Positions 35,854 through 45,919 are shown, numbered from the stretch's first letter. The stretch is DNA of 64,000 bases from Lutibacter citreus (GCF_003260195.1 NZ_QEIH01000002.1:310001-374000), one strand, 5' to 3'. Numbers and translations are program-made. Notes: a model not told the origin generated them from the sequence alone.

Positions 35854-36397
35854 ACATCTCTATCTTAACATTATAATCTTTTAAAGCATCTTTATATTTT
35901 TCAGGTTGAAAATTCTTAGCACTAAATTCTATATTTCTTTCATGTCTCATTTTAATATGCTTTATTGAACGTAAAAATCTACGCATATCCGTTTCATTAG
36001 AAAGAATTAATCCAGGAACCTGCACTCCTTTTCCGTTTTCATCTCTAGCAACCATTGAAAAATAAGACGAATTACAATGTTTTATAATTCCAGTTCTAAT
36101 ATTTTGAGATTCTACTCGTATACCAACAACCATAGATGATCTACCAACATAATTAACTTGCGCATGTAATGTTAACAACTCTCCTACTTCAATAGGATTT
36201 AAAAAATCTACTCTGTTTACAGAAGCCGTTACACAATACTCACCAGAAAACTTTGATGCAGAAGCAAAAGCAGCTTTATCCATAACGGATAAAATAAATC
36301 CTCCGTGAATTTTTCCACTAAAATTGGAATGTGACGGCAACATTAATTCTGTTAAAATAATTTCTGATTCTTCTGGTTTTTTAAATATATTCTTCAT
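35852..36397 (-). CDS. Acyl-CoA thioesterase (hotdog fold, YciA/BACH-like)
   Basis: 181 residues. The hotdog core contains HSNFSGKIHGGFILSVMDKAA, the acyl-CoA thioesterase pattern with the conserved Gly-Gly and the catalytic Asp of the MD motif, followed by VTASVNRVDFLNPIEVGELL. Family members hydrolyse fatty acyl-CoAs in the cytoplasm. It is transcribed from the next gene upstream, with 5 bases between them. Confidence 0.88.
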   Translation of the reverse strand: MKNIFKKPEESEIILTELMLPSHSNFSGKIHGGFILSVMDKAAFASASKFSGEYCVTASVNRVDFLNPIEVGELLTLHAQVNYVGRSSMVVGIRVESQNIRTGIIKHCNSSYFSMVARDENGKGVQVPGLILSNETDMRRFLRSIKHIKMRHERNIEFSAKNFQPEKYKDALKDYNVKIEM

Positions 36398-36402
36398 AAA
36401 AT

Positions 36403-36750
36403 CTATTCTGTTTTTTCAACTTTAATAACATAATACTTTGTTTCCCCTAACCAAGGAAACGTAGAAAAACGTTCTTTATATGTTAGTTTTACATCCTTAC
36501 CTTGAAAATCTTTTAGTAATTTAATAACGTCTTTATTTTTATCTTCCACAGAAAATGTAAATACCTGAGCTTCAGAAACACCTTGGCTTATTTCACCTTC
36601 CCAAGTTTTAAATATCAACCCTTTATTACTAAATTTAACTAGCTCTCCCGCTCTATAACCTTCACTATAAGTAATGTAATAAATTGCGGTGAAATAAAGT
36701 GCTATACCCAATATTACTACCGTAATAACACTTGCTAAAACTTTTTTCAT
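36403..36750 (-). CDS. Conserved membrane-anchored hypothetical protein
   Basis: 115 residues. One N-terminal helix (VLASVITVVILGIALYFTAIYY) is followed by a small beta-rich domain with YSEGYRAGELVKFSNKGLIFKTWEGE and LTYKERFSTFPWLGETKYYV. I recognise this as a small protein common in Bacteroidota, sometimes labelled 6-phosphogluconate dehydrogenase in databases; nothing here supports that activity. It shares an operon with the thioesterase gene (5-base gap). Confidence 0.7.
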   Translation of the reverse strand: MKKVLASVITVVILGIALYFTAIYYITYSEGYRAGELVKFSNKGLIFKTWEGEISQGVSEAQVFTFSVEDKNKDVIKLLKDFQGKDVKLTYKERFSTFPWLGETKYYVIKVEKTE

Positions 36751-36930
36751 AAATTATTTTTAAAAAACAAATATAAACATTCAAGTATTGGTTCATAATT
36801 TAAAAGGTATTTTTTATAAATTGTAACATTTTTATTAGTTACTATACAAATAGTTACAATTTGCTTTTAAATAATATTTAAAACATTGTATCTTTAAAAA
36901 TACTTATTAACCTTTTTAAAAAAAATTAAA

Positions 36931-37860
36931 ATGATAGGAACTTATATTATTATATTTATTCTTGTTGTAATTATTGCAACAGGTCTATTCACCGTTAAAC
37001 AACAAACAAATGCAGTAATTGAACGCTTTGGAAAATACCAAAGTATTCGTGGTGCTGGTTTACAGCTTAAAATACCAATTGTTGATAAAGTTGCTGGTCG
37101 TGTTAGTTTACGTGTACAACAATTAGATGTAATTGTTGAAACAAAAACTAAAGATGATGTATTTGTTCATTTAAAAATATCTGTACAATTTTTGATTAGA
37201 AAAGATCACGTTTATGATGCTTTTTACAAACTTCAGAATCCACATGAGCAAATTACAGCCTTTATTTTCGACGTTGTAAGAGCTGAAGTTCCAAAAATGA
37301 TACTAGATGATGTCTTTGAAAAGAAAGAGGAAATAGCAATAGCAATTCAACGTGATTTAAAACAAGCAATGCTAGATTATGGTTACGATATTATTAAAGC
37401 TTTAGTAACTGACATTGATCCAGATGAAAAAGTAAAAATTGCAATGAACCGTATTAATGCAGCCGATCGTGAAAAAATTGCAGCACAACACGAAGGTGAT
37501 GCGCAGCGTATTTTAATTGTTGAGCGTGCAAAAGCTGAAGCTGAAAGTAAAAGATTACAAGGTAAAGGTATTGCTGACCAACGTAGAGAAATAGCTCGTG
37601 GATTAGAAGAAAGTGTAGATGTTTTAAATAGAGCTGGTATTAATAGCCAAGAAGCCTCTGCATTAATTGTAATTACACAACATTATGATACTTTACAAAG
37701 TATAGGATCTGATACAAAATCTAATTTAATTTTATTACCTAACAATCCTAATGCAGCCAGCAGTATGTTGAATGATATGGTTACTAGTTTAGTGGCAGCT
37801 AATAAAGTTCAAGAATCTTCTCATGAAGAATTAAAAGACACTAAAAAAGGTAAAAAATAA
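36931..37860 (+). CDS. SPFH/Band 7 (stomatin-like) membrane protein
   Basis: 309 residues. An N-terminal hydrophobic segment ([17 protein letters not shown]) precedes an SPFH domain (about 25-190: [22 protein letters not shown]) and a Glu/Ala/Arg-rich coiled coil (about 180-235: [20 protein letters not shown]). This is the stomatin/QmcA pattern. Such proteins form oligomeric membrane microdomains and often regulate membrane proteases. The start of the YbjQ gene lies 1 base beyond its stop, so the two are coupled. Confidence 0.92.
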   Translation: MIGTYIIIFILVVIIATGLFTVKQQTNAVIERFGKYQSIRGAGLQLKIPIVDKVAGRVSLRVQQLDVIVETKTKDDVFVHLKISVQFLIRKDHVYDAFYKLQNPHEQITAFIFDVVRAEVPKMILDDVFEKKEEIAIAIQRDLKQAMLDYGYDIIKALVTDIDPDEKVKIAMNRINAADREKIAAQHEGDAQRILIVERAKAEAESKRLQGKGIADQRREIARGLEESVDVLNRAGINSQEASALIVITQHYDTLQSIGSDTKSNLILLPNNPNAASSMLNDMVTSLVAANKVQESSHEELKDTKKGKK

Positions 37861-37861
37861 G

Positions 37862-38179
37862 ATGATTTTAACAACAACAAATAACATAGAAAATAAACCA
37901 GTTAAAGAATATTTAGGAATTGTAAGTGGTGAAACTATAATTGGAGCCAATATATTTAAAGACTTTTTTGCAGGAATTAGAGATATTGTTGGTGGGCGTT
38001 CAGGATCTTATGAAAGAGTTTTAAGAGAAGCTAAAGACACTGCTTTAAAAGAAATGGAACAACAAGCTCAAAAACTTGGGGCTAATGCCATTGTTGGTAT
38101 TGATTTAGATTATGAAACTGTTGGTAAAAGTGGTGGAATGCTAATGGTTACTTCTTCAGGAACAGCTGTTAAAATTTAA
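37862..38179 (+). CDS. YbjQ/DUF74 family protein
   Basis: 105 residues. [45 protein letters not shown] and [25 protein letters not shown] are the hallmarks of the YbjQ (heavy-metal-binding-like, DUF74) family, which forms pentameric rings. The function is unresolved. It is immediately downstream of the SPFH gene and is followed by a strong terminator. Confidence 0.92.
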   Translation: MILTTTNNIENKPVKEYLGIVSGETIIGANIFKDFFAGIRDIVGGRSGSYERVLREAKDTALKEMEQQAQKLGANAIVGIDLDYETVGKSGGMLMVTSSGTAVKI

Positions 38180-38194
38180 ATAGATTCTTAAAAA

Positions 38195-38226
38195 ATAAAA
38201 AGCCAGCAAATTTGCTGGCTTTTTTA
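38195..38226 (+). terminator. Terminator of the SPFH-YbjQ operon
   Basis: A perfect 10-base inverted repeat AGCCAGCAAA / TTTGCTGGCT (38201-38220) is followed by TTTTT and preceded by an A-run, so it could act in both directions. Confidence 0.92.
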
Positions 38227-38237
38227 ATGTTGTAAAA

Positions 38238-38269
38238 CGTAATTCTTAATTTATTTCAGAATTTCATAC
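38238..38269 (-). repeat. 31-bp interspersed repeat, degenerate copy 5
   Basis: This begins CGTAATTCTTAATTTATTTC and continues AGAATTTCATAC. It matches copy 1 (11371-11401) at most positions but has lost parts of its internal palindrome. Confidence 0.5.
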
Positions 38270-38371
38270 AAATGCTTCAAAAGTAAATGAAACCTAAATT
38301 GGAAGACTCACTAATTCATTTATTTTTAACATAAGAAATGGATGAGAAAACCGATTAAGGTTAACGTAAAT

Positions 38372-39673
38372 TTACCTTTTATCTAATATTTTTAAACGAT
38401 TTTCTGTTTTCCCTTCTAAAACAATTTCTGATTCTTCTGGTAAACCTAATGGATACTTGGCATCTATATAAATAACAGCTACTGAAGGTCCTTTTATAGC
38501 ACTTTCTTTTCCTAATTCTTCAGAAGGATTGTTAGCATCATTTTTAACAGGATTAAAGTTTGGTGGATTGTATAAACTTTTTAATTCTTCAGGAATAAAA
38601 ACATAATTTTTATATGAAAGTGTTGCTGTATTATCAGTGGAAATTAAACTAATATTTTTAAATGTAGAATTAGGAGCAAATGTACCTCTTAACCTTCTTT
38701 TAGAATCTTTAGCAACAAAACCATTTTTTAAAAACAGTGTCCAAGTACTACCTATCGACTTTGCTCCATCAACCAAAATTCTACCATTTTCAACTGAATG
38801 TGGTTGTAAAAGCACTGCCGCTTTTCCGTTTTTACTTACAATATTTTTAATTACAATGTTTGCTACACCAACATCATAATGTCTTCCTGTATGAGCTTCA
38901 ATTCTACACGTCATTCCACCTTCCGAAGATAAATTTTTAAGTAAAATATTTTCTCCTACATTTGTTTGAACCAAGCCATAACCAATAGATCCACCAGTTA
39001 ATTTTACATTGGTAATAGTTACGTTATTAGCAATATTTACAGTTTCATCATTTATTTTTGAAGGATTAAAAGCAATAGCAGCACCTTTTGTTAAATCATC
39101 AACAATTGTAAAATTTTGGACTAATAGATTATTTACATAGCCTATCATAACGGCTCTCCAAAAAGTATTTTCGAATTTATGTAAAACCAATTTAGGTCTA
39201 TTGTCCGGATTCCCTAAACCAATCAATTTTACATTTTCAACCAAGGGAGCATTATCTCCTGAACCTACATTAAATAAAAATGCTTTTCCTTTTTTAGTTT
39301 CATCAAATCCAATTATGGTTCCGCTTTCAATGATGATATGAATATTTGATTTTAAAATTACATTTTTAAACTTGTAATCGCCTTTAGTAATGGTTATTTC
39401 ACCTCCTCCAAGAGCATTTAAATTGGTAATTAATTCATTTAAGGCATCTGTATCATTTTTATCTGAAATATGACTAAATATCTTCTTTCTGCTTTTAGGT
39501 AAATTTTTAAAATCGCTACCTTCATATCCTGCTCCGTCCGATCTATATGGAGTTGGTTTATACAAATTCATATCTGTAACATCAACTTCGGAAATAATAG
39601 GTTTAATTACTTGGCTTTTTGTTGAACAAGAACTAAACAATATTAACATAATAATAAATACCTTTACTTTCAT
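38372..39673 (-). CDS. Right-handed beta-helix lipoprotein, polysaccharide-active-like
   Basis: 433 residues with a lipoprotein signal (MKVKVFIIMLILFSSC, Cys16). The start of the helix (NDTDALNELITNLNALGGGEITITKGDYKF) is the pectate-lyase/polygalacturonase-type entry, followed by regular beta-helix rungs (VKLIGLG, LLVQNFTIVD, VTITNVKLTGG, ILLKNLSSEGG). Likely a surface or periplasmic polysaccharide lyase or hydrolase; GH28 or GH82 (iota-carrageenase-like) are the closest guesses, but no catalytic triad could be confirmed by eye. It lies downstream of a TonB receptor on the same strand. Confidence 0.65.
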   Translation of the reverse strand: MKVKVFIIMLILFSSCSTKSQVIKPIISEVDVTDMNLYKPTPYRSDGAGYEGSDFKNLPKSRKKIFSHISDKNDTDALNELITNLNALGGGEITITKGDYKFKNVILKSNIHIIIESGTIIGFDETKKGKAFLFNVGSGDNAPLVENVKLIGLGNPDNRPKLVLHKFENTFWRAVMIGYVNNLLVQNFTIVDDLTKGAAIAFNPSKINDETVNIANNVTITNVKLTGGSIGYGLVQTNVGENILLKNLSSEGGMTCRIEAHTGRHYDVGVANIVIKNIVSKNGKAAVLLQPHSVENGRILVDGAKSIGSTWTLFLKNGFVAKDSKRRLRGTFAPNSTFKNISLISTDNTATLSYKNYVFIPEELKSLYNPPNFNPVKNDANNPSEELGKESAIKGPSVAVIYIDAKYPLGLPEESEIVLEGKTENRLKILDKR

Positions 39674-39782
39674 ATAAACTATTTTAATTAGGATTCAAAT
39701 GTAAACAAAGAACCCACAATCTAATAGATTATGGGTTCGTAATTTGTAGTTGTCAGTTAATATTTAACTAAAACCTAACTGA

Positions 39783-42362
39783 CTATTTAAAGTGTTTATC
39801 ACCTTCAAAAGATTTTGATTTATTTTTCTTTCCTTTCGCATTAAATGAATATGAAACACCTAATTCAAAAATAGGTCCTTGACGTTCATATAATGTTTCT
39901 TGATAAAAGATTTGATCATTAGATTGGTTATATGCATTGGTATCTAAACCTTGATCATTTTGCGCAAAAATATCCAATCCTCGTAAAGAAAAATTCCAAG
40001 AATTTGCATTTTTAGGTTGGTAATTTAAAGCAATATTAGATACTGTAAAAGCATCATTTTGACCTTGAGAAGTTACGGTATTAGATATTCTGCTATAGTC
40101 ATAATTAAATTTAAATTCATCAGACAATGTAAACACTACATTTCCTTTTAAAGACCAATTTGTGCTGTTTTGATCTACATCGTAACCAAATACATCTCCC
40201 TTAATTTGATAGTTATATAGAGAAGCTCCTATAAAGAATTTAGCAAATTTATTTACCATAATATTTACATCTAACTCCGCTCCTAACGAAGTTGAATTTC
40301 CAGCATTTGTATAAGAACGAATCAATACGTCTTCCTTTAAAATTTGATTAAGATTAGGGTTTTGAGCAGCAGTAGTAACAGTATTTACTCTAAATACAGT
40401 ATTGTCTGTTCCGCGGTAAAAACCAGTTAAATTAAAAGTATGCTTGTTAATAGCCTTGTTAAAACTTAATTCTACATTATTTAAATATTCAGCTTCTAGT
40501 TCTGGATCACCAACTACATAAACTTCAAAATGGCGACGGTATAAAAAAGGTGCTAATTTAGTAACAGAAGCTCTATTTATTCTTCTACTTCCTGCTAACG
40601 TTAACTTATTATCTTCATTTAATTTATAACTTAAATGTGCAGATGGAAATAAATCAAGTTTTTCTTGAGAATAATTAGGTTTTAAATCAGCTCCAAAAAT
40701 TGGCACATAATCAGTTTCTGCAATATCCATTGACTGATCTTGATATTCAGCTCTTACACCAAAAATATAACTTAAATCTCCTGCAGAACCCGTATAATCT
40801 GCATAAGCAGCATAAACCGTTCTTGTTAAATCAATAGAATTATTTAAATTTTTAGTAACTAAACCATTTTCAAATTTAAAATCACCATCAATATTTGTGT
40901 ATTGCACTTGTAAACCAGTTCCAAAAGAATTTCCATTATCAAATTCCTTTTCATAATCTGTAGCAAAACGAGCACCTTTTAAAGGAGTATCATCAGACAA
41001 TGAATAGTTATTAAATTGATCTGCATTTGCATAATTATTTTCAATATCATTTTCTACAGCTGCTCTAGAAGTATAAAAATAATTTTTATTGTTTAGTTCT
41101 CTGCTTAAATCAGAAGTTTCATAAGCTGCAGCCATTTTAAAAGTAGCATTATTATCTAACTTAGAAACATAATCTACATTAAAAGTATTGTATTTACCGT
41201 ATCTATTATCAACATTAGGATTGTACATAAATTTTTCTGTAGATACATCTTTATTAGCCTGATTTTCATCGGCAAAAAAGGTATTGTAAATATAATATGC
41301 CGCTCTTCCTTCATTTCTATTTCCGTAGAAATATGATAATGATAATTGTTTAGTATCACTTAAAATAAAGTCAATTCCTGCATTTGCAGAATAATTTTCA
41401 TACCACTCAGGACGTTGACCGTCTTTAGCATTCATATGAAAGTATTGATCTGGACCTGTAGAAGTTAACACTCTAGCTTCACCAGAACGCAATCCGTTTA
41501 CATTTTTCATATTGTAATTAAAACCACCGTATAAAGTAATTTTTTCAGTACCATAACTTAAATTAAAACCACCACCATAACGGTCATCCTTTAATTTATC
41601 ATCACTATAATCATCAGTTACGTTATTCCAAGGAGCACCACCAATTAAACCATTTACAGAAACAGATAAACCAGATGCTACATTTTTCTTAGTAGTAATA
41701 TTAACAATACCACCTTTTCCTTGTGCATCATAACGTGCTGTAGGAACTGAAATAATATCTACCTTATCAATATTATTACTCGCAATTTGAGCTAATAAAA
41801 CTGAAGGTTCAATATTTGTAGGTTTACCGTTTAAATACACCATAAAATCTTCTGTTCCACGTACAGAAACTTTACCGTCTGAAGCCACATTTACTGAAGG
41901 TAATTTATTTAAAACATCAGAAGCCGTACCACCTTTAGCGGTAGCAAAATCAGATGCTCTATAAGTTTTTCTATCTATTTTAGTAGTTTGAGTTTTATTA
42001 ACTCCAGTAATCTGAACCTCTTTTAATGCTTCTGTACCTACTGATAAAAAAATAGTACCTAATTCAACTTTTGAATTACTTTTTGCAATATTAATATTGT
42101 TAATTACTTTATCATTAAAACCAATATAAGAAGCTGTTAATTGATAAACTCCATTTGGAATTTTATTGAAAGAAAAGTTTCCATCAAAATCTGAACTAAC
42201 TCCTTTGGTTATATTTCCAGATTTTAAAACTAACGTTGCAAATGGTATTTTCTCCTTAGAAACTTCATCAACAATAGTTCCATATACTGTACCATTTTGA
42301 GCTATAACTCCACCAATTGTAAAAATTGATATACATAATACAAGTAAAATATTTTTATACAT
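39783..42362 (-). CDS. TonB-dependent receptor with CarboxypepD_reg domain
   Basis: 859 residues. The signal peptide (MYKNILLVLCISIFTIGGVIAQ) is followed by a CarboxypepD_reg domain (about 24-105: GTVYGTIVDEVSKEKIPFATL), a plug (about 130-225: ATAKGGTASDVLNKLPSVNV, VSVPTARYDAQGKGGIVNI) and an outer-membrane beta-barrel of the OMP_b-brl_3 type. The substrate is unknown; no SusD partner is next to it, so it is not a standard SusCD pair. The downstream beta-helix lipoprotein suggests glycan or oligosaccharide import as one possibility. Confidence 0.9.
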   Translation of the reverse strand: MYKNILLVLCISIFTIGGVIAQNGTVYGTIVDEVSKEKIPFATLVLKSGNITKGVSSDFDGNFSFNKIPNGVYQLTASYIGFNDKVINNINIAKSNSKVELGTIFLSVGTEALKEVQITGVNKTQTTKIDRKTYRASDFATAKGGTASDVLNKLPSVNVASDGKVSVRGTEDFMVYLNGKPTNIEPSVLLAQIASNNIDKVDIISVPTARYDAQGKGGIVNITTKKNVASGLSVSVNGLIGGAPWNNVTDDYSDDKLKDDRYGGGFNLSYGTEKITLYGGFNYNMKNVNGLRSGEARVLTSTGPDQYFHMNAKDGQRPEWYENYSANAGIDFILSDTKQLSLSYFYGNRNEGRAAYYIYNTFFADENQANKDVSTEKFMYNPNVDNRYGKYNTFNVDYVSKLDNNATFKMAAAYETSDLSRELNNKNYFYTSRAAVENDIENNYANADQFNNYSLSDDTPLKGARFATDYEKEFDNGNSFGTGLQVQYTNIDGDFKFENGLVTKNLNNSIDLTRTVYAAYADYTGSAGDLSYIFGVRAEYQDQSMDIAETDYVPIFGADLKPNYSQEKLDLFPSAHLSYKLNEDNKLTLAGSRRINRASVTKLAPFLYRRHFEVYVVGDPELEAEYLNNVELSFNKAINKHTFNLTGFYRGTDNTVFRVNTVTTAAQNPNLNQILKEDVLIRSYTNAGNSTSLGAELDVNIMVNKFAKFFIGASLYNYQIKGDVFGYDVDQNSTNWSLKGNVVFTLSDEFKFNYDYSRISNTVTSQGQNDAFTVSNIALNYQPKNANSWNFSLRGLDIFAQNDQGLDTNAYNQSNDQIFYQETLYERQGPIFELGVSYSFNAKGKKNKSKSFEGDKHFK

Positions 42363-42621
42363 AATTACTATTATTTTTATTAATTATTCTAGTTAAACTT
42401 ATTGATTTTCAAAATACTAAATAGTCTTATATAACTATAGTTACATATTAACTGCTAGCAAAAATAGAAAACTGGACGGATTAATAATGGTCCATTTTAA
42501 AAATTAATAGTTAAAAGTACATTTATTCTATAAAAAGTACTTTTTGTATATATATTGTATAGTTAAAATTGGTAAAAAAAATAGAAATAAATTAATTATT
42601 TCTATTTGTAAAATGTTTAGG
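42363..42621. other. AT-rich upstream region of the TonB receptor gene
   Basis: About 260 bases without a gene. Two GTACTTTT-type sequences on the minus strand (around 42514-42546) resemble flavobacterial -7 elements lacking the final G, which would imply a leader of about 150 bases; nothing further is recognised. Confidence 0.35.
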
Positions 42622-42652
42622 TAAAAAAAAACCGACACAAAAGTATCGGTTT
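42622..42652 (-). terminator. Terminator after tatA
   Basis: On the minus strand AACCGA and TCGGTT pair around a short loop and are followed by eight T, 23 bases beyond the tatA stop. Confidence 0.8.
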
Positions 42653-42674
42653 ATTATAATTTATTTAAAAAATA

Positions 42675-42875
42675 TTATTTTTTATCTTCTCCTTTTTTAT
42701 CATTTTTTTCATCATCTTCATCTTGTGTAGCTTTTTTAAATTCTTTAATTCCGCCACCAAGACCTTTCATTAATTCTGGTAATTTTTTTCCTCCAAACAA
42801 TAATAAAATTGCTAAACCAATAATTATCCATTGCCAAGGACCTACCATTCCTAAAAATATATTTAATGCATTCAT
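42675..42875 (-). CDS. tatA: Sec-independent translocase TatA/E
   Basis: 66 residues. One membrane helix (PWQWIIIGLAILLLFG) is followed by the Phe-Gly hinge and amphipathic helix FGGKKLPELMKGLGGGIKEF, then a Lys/Asp/Glu-rich tail: the full TatA/E signature. It forms the protein-conducting part of the twin-arginine pathway for folded proteins. tatC is not in the window. It follows the GIN-domain gene by about 100 bases on the same strand and ends in its own terminator. Confidence 0.95.
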   Translation of the reverse strand: MNALNIFLGMVGPWQWIIIGLAILLLFGGKKLPELMKGLGGGIKEFKKATQDEDDEKNDKKGEDKK

Positions 42876-42973
42876 TTAATTAAATTTTGTGATACAAATA
42901 TAGTAATTAATATAAAACAAGGCTTAAATTTTATAAAACTGAACTTTGAAATACTATCTACAATAAACTATTG

Positions 42974-43648
42974 TTAATTTCTAGCTTTAATAACTCCACC
43001 AATAATTTTTTTAGTTTTTAAAACTTCCGGAGTACCTTTATAATGAATTGTACCTCCAAAACGAACTTTTGCATCTAAAATTTCAGTTGTATAAACTTCT
43101 ACCTTTGCCCCAGAAGCAGCAGTTACAATTGCTTGTTTACTTATTAATTTGTAGCCTTCATAAATACCTCCAGTTGTAGCCTCAATATTCTGATTTTCAG
43201 TATTTCCAGATAATTCAATAAGACCACCAGATACTGATTTTACAGTTAAATGTTTAGTATCAATAGCAAGATAAATTTTAGCTCCTTCTTGTACTTTTAC
43301 TTCTAAATATTGTTGTTTAATTGTATTTTCTGAAATAATTGAACCACCTTCATTAGCATCTAAAATATTTAGATTATTATTATAAAATAAGACAATTCTT
43401 ATATCTTCAGCTTTAAAACTCTCTGGAAATTGTAATCTTATTTTTAAAATTCCATTTGAATTTTTTACGGTAACATCTCCTGATTGAGATCCTGTTATTT
43501 CAATTTTCGATTCTTTTGATTTTCTAAGTTCAACTGTTAAACCATTATAAACTTTTAATTCACTAAAATCTCCTAAGTTTTTAGTAATAGTTTCTTGTCC
43601 GAATGCAAATGAACAAGCTAAAAACAATAATATTGTTATATTTTTCAT
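42974..43648 (-). CDS. GIN-domain (DUF2807) secreted protein
   Basis: 224 residues with a signal peptide (MKNITILLFLACSFAFGQ). The segment TKNLGDFSELKVYNGLTVELRKS starts the DUF2807/GIN beta-roll (head GIN domain), and the rest repeats short strands such as ITGSQSGDVTVKNSNGILKI. The family is common in Bacteroidota envelopes; its role is not known, though it is often discussed as adhesin-like. It lies between rnr and tatA on one strand with short gaps. Confidence 0.85.
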   Translation of the reverse strand: MKNITILLFLACSFAFGQETITKNLGDFSELKVYNGLTVELRKSKESKIEITGSQSGDVTVKNSNGILKIRLQFPESFKAEDIRIVLFYNNNLNILDANEGGSIISENTIKQQYLEVKVQEGAKIYLAIDTKHLTVKSVSGGLIELSGNTENQNIEATTGGIYEGYKLISKQAIVTAASGAKVEVYTTEILDAKVRFGGTIHYKGTPEVLKTKKIIGGVIKARN

Positions 43649-43708
43649 TTTGTAATATTTTTAATTATAACTTTCTATTAAGACAATAATTGTGCCTTTA
43701 ATAATAAA

Positions 43709-45919
43709 TTATTCAGAAATCTTACTAAGTAAAGTAAAATCTAAATGTTTACGTTCTAAATCGGTATGTTTTACCTTTATTAAAACCTGATCACCTAATT
43801 GATATAAATTTTTTGTTGATTGCCCAACTAGTGCATATTGTTTATCGTCATATAAATAATAATCGTCTTTAATTTCACGAATTCTTACCATTCCTTCACA
43901 CTTATTCTCAATAATTTCAACATAAATTCCCCATTCTGTAACACCAGAAATTACACCTTCAAATTCTTGATCTTTATGATCTTCCATATATTTAACTTGC
44001 ATATATTTTATAGAATCACGTTCAGCTTTTGAAGCCATATATTCTTGATCAGATGAATGCTTACATTTTTCTTCATAAGCTTCAGCTTTTGGAGATTTTC
44101 CACCATCTAAATAATGTTGTAACAACCTGTGTGTCATAACATCTGGATACCGTCTAATTGGTGAGGTAAAATGACTATAATAATCAAAAGCCAATCCATA
44201 GTGCCCAATATTATGCGTAGTATAAACTGCTTTACTCATAGATCTTACGGCCAGTGTTTCAATCATATTTGCTTCACCTTTTCCGTGAACATCAGTTAAT
44301 AATTGATTTAATGAACTTGAGGTAGTTTTCTTATTTTTAGTATCTATTATATTTTTATATCCAAATTTACTAACAATGTTTTGCAGCTTTTCTAATTTTT
44401 CTAAATCTGGTTCATCATGAACTCTATAAATAAATGTATTTTTAGTTGGAACACCTTTTTTACTTCCAATAAATTCGGCAACTTTTCTATTAGCTAACAA
44501 CATAAATTCTTCAATTAGTTTATTAGCATCCTTAGATTCTTTAAAAAACACGCCTATTGGCTCCGCTTTTTCATTTAAATTAAATTTAACCTCTACTCTA
44601 TCAAAAGTAATTGCACCTTGCTGTAAACGCTTTTTACGAAGTTTTTTTGCTAATTCATCTAATTTTAAAATAGCAGTTACAATTTCTGTCTCAACTTTAT
44701 ATGATTCTCCAGTAATTGAAATTTCAGAAGAAACAACATTTTCTTTTGTTTCTATAATTTCTTGAGCTTCTTCATAAGCAAATCTCTTATCTGAATAGGT
44801 GATAGTTCTTCCAAACCATTCGTTTAAAACATGGCCCTTTTCATTTACTTCAAACACAGCAGAAAACGTTAATTTTTCTTCATTTGGGCGTAAAGAACAA
44901 ACTCCATTAGATAATACTTCAGGTAACATTGGTACTACCCTATCTACTAAATAAACCGATGTTGCTCTGTCATAAGCTTCGTCTTCTATAATAGTTCCTT
45001 CTTGCACATAATGTGAAACATCAGCAATATGAATTCCAATTTCATAATTTCCATTTTCTAATACTTCAAAAGATAAGGCATCATCAAAATCTTTAGCATC
45101 TTTTGGATCTATGGTAAAGGTTAAATCTTTACGCATATCACGTCTTTTTGAAATTTCTTCTTCAGTAATTTCAAAAGATAATTTACTTGCTTCTGCTTCT
45201 ACATTTTCTGGAAATTTATAAGGCAATCCATATTCTAAAAGTATAGAATGAATTTCTGTTTCGTGATCTCCAGGTTTTCCTAAAATTTCAATTACCTCAC
45301 CAAATGGATTTTTAGAATTTCCAGGCCAATCTGTCATTTTAGCCAATACTTTTAAACCATCTTCTGCACCTTTTAATTTATTCTTTGGAATAAACAGATC
45401 TGCATACATTTTATGATCATCTGCAACTAAAAAACCAAAGTTTTTATTTAATTGTAAAACACCTACAAAATCAGTTTTTGCACGTTTTATAATTTCTACA
45501 ACATCACCTTCTTCTTTCTTACTATTTTTTCTTTTATATATATAAACTTTAACGGTATCTTTATCTAAACCTCTATTTAAATTTCGTGCTGGAATGTAAA
45601 TATCTTTTTCTAATTCTTCGCACATAAAATAAGCATTTCCATTAGATGTTACATCTAAAGTTCCAATAAAATACTTATTTTTAGGTACAATTTTAAATTT
45701 ACCTCTATCCATTTCTTCAACTTTTTGTTGCCCTTTTAATTCTTCCAATTTTTGTATTATTTGGTTGCGGCCATTTGCATCCGATATATCTAATTTTGCT
45801 GCTAGTTGACGGTAATTGAACCCTTTTTCAGCGTCTTTATTTAAAATTTGTAGTAATTTTCTAGTTAAATCTTTTACTATATTTCCTTTCTTTTTAAAAA
45901 TTTTCTTCTTCTTCGACAT
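43709..45919 (-). CDS. rnr: Ribonuclease R
   Basis: 736 residues from MSKKKKIFKKK; the frame continues eight codons upstream, but the Lys-rich start is the family norm. N-terminal winged-helix and cold-shock domains precede the RNB catalytic domain with TIDPKDAKDFDDALSFE (metal-binding Asp cluster) and HYGLAFDYYSHFTSPIRRYPD, and a C-terminal S1 domain (EFEGVISGVTEWGIYVEI). It is a 3'-5' exoribonuclease that degrades structured RNA. It diverges from the lipid kinase gene, with 109 bases between starts. Confidence 0.97.
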   Translation of the reverse strand: MSKKKKIFKKKGNIVKDLTRKLLQILNKDAEKGFNYRQLAAKLDISDANGRNQIIQKLEELKGQQKVEEMDRGKFKIVPKNKYFIGTLDVTSNGNAYFMCEELEKDIYIPARNLNRGLDKDTVKVYIYKRKNSKKEEGDVVEIIKRAKTDFVGVLQLNKNFGFLVADDHKMYADLFIPKNKLKGAEDGLKVLAKMTDWPGNSKNPFGEVIEILGKPGDHETEIHSILLEYGLPYKFPENVEAEASKLSFEITEEEISKRRDMRKDLTFTIDPKDAKDFDDALSFEVLENGNYEIGIHIADVSHYVQEGTIIEDEAYDRATSVYLVDRVVPMLPEVLSNGVCSLRPNEEKLTFSAVFEVNEKGHVLNEWFGRTITYSDKRFAYEEAQEIIETKENVVSSEISITGESYKVETEIVTAILKLDELAKKLRKKRLQQGAITFDRVEVKFNLNEKAEPIGVFFKESKDANKLIEEFMLLANRKVAEFIGSKKGVPTKNTFIYRVHDEPDLEKLEKLQNIVSKFGYKNIIDTKNKKTTSSSLNQLLTDVHGKGEANMIETLAVRSMSKAVYTTHNIGHYGLAFDYYSHFTSPIRRYPDVMTHRLLQHYLDGGKSPKAEAYEEKCKHSSDQEYMASKAERDSIKYMQVKYMEDHKDQEFEGVISGVTEWGIYVEIIENKCEGMVRIREIKDDYYLYDDKQYALVGQSTKNLYQLGDQVLIKVKHTDLERKHLDFTLLSKISE

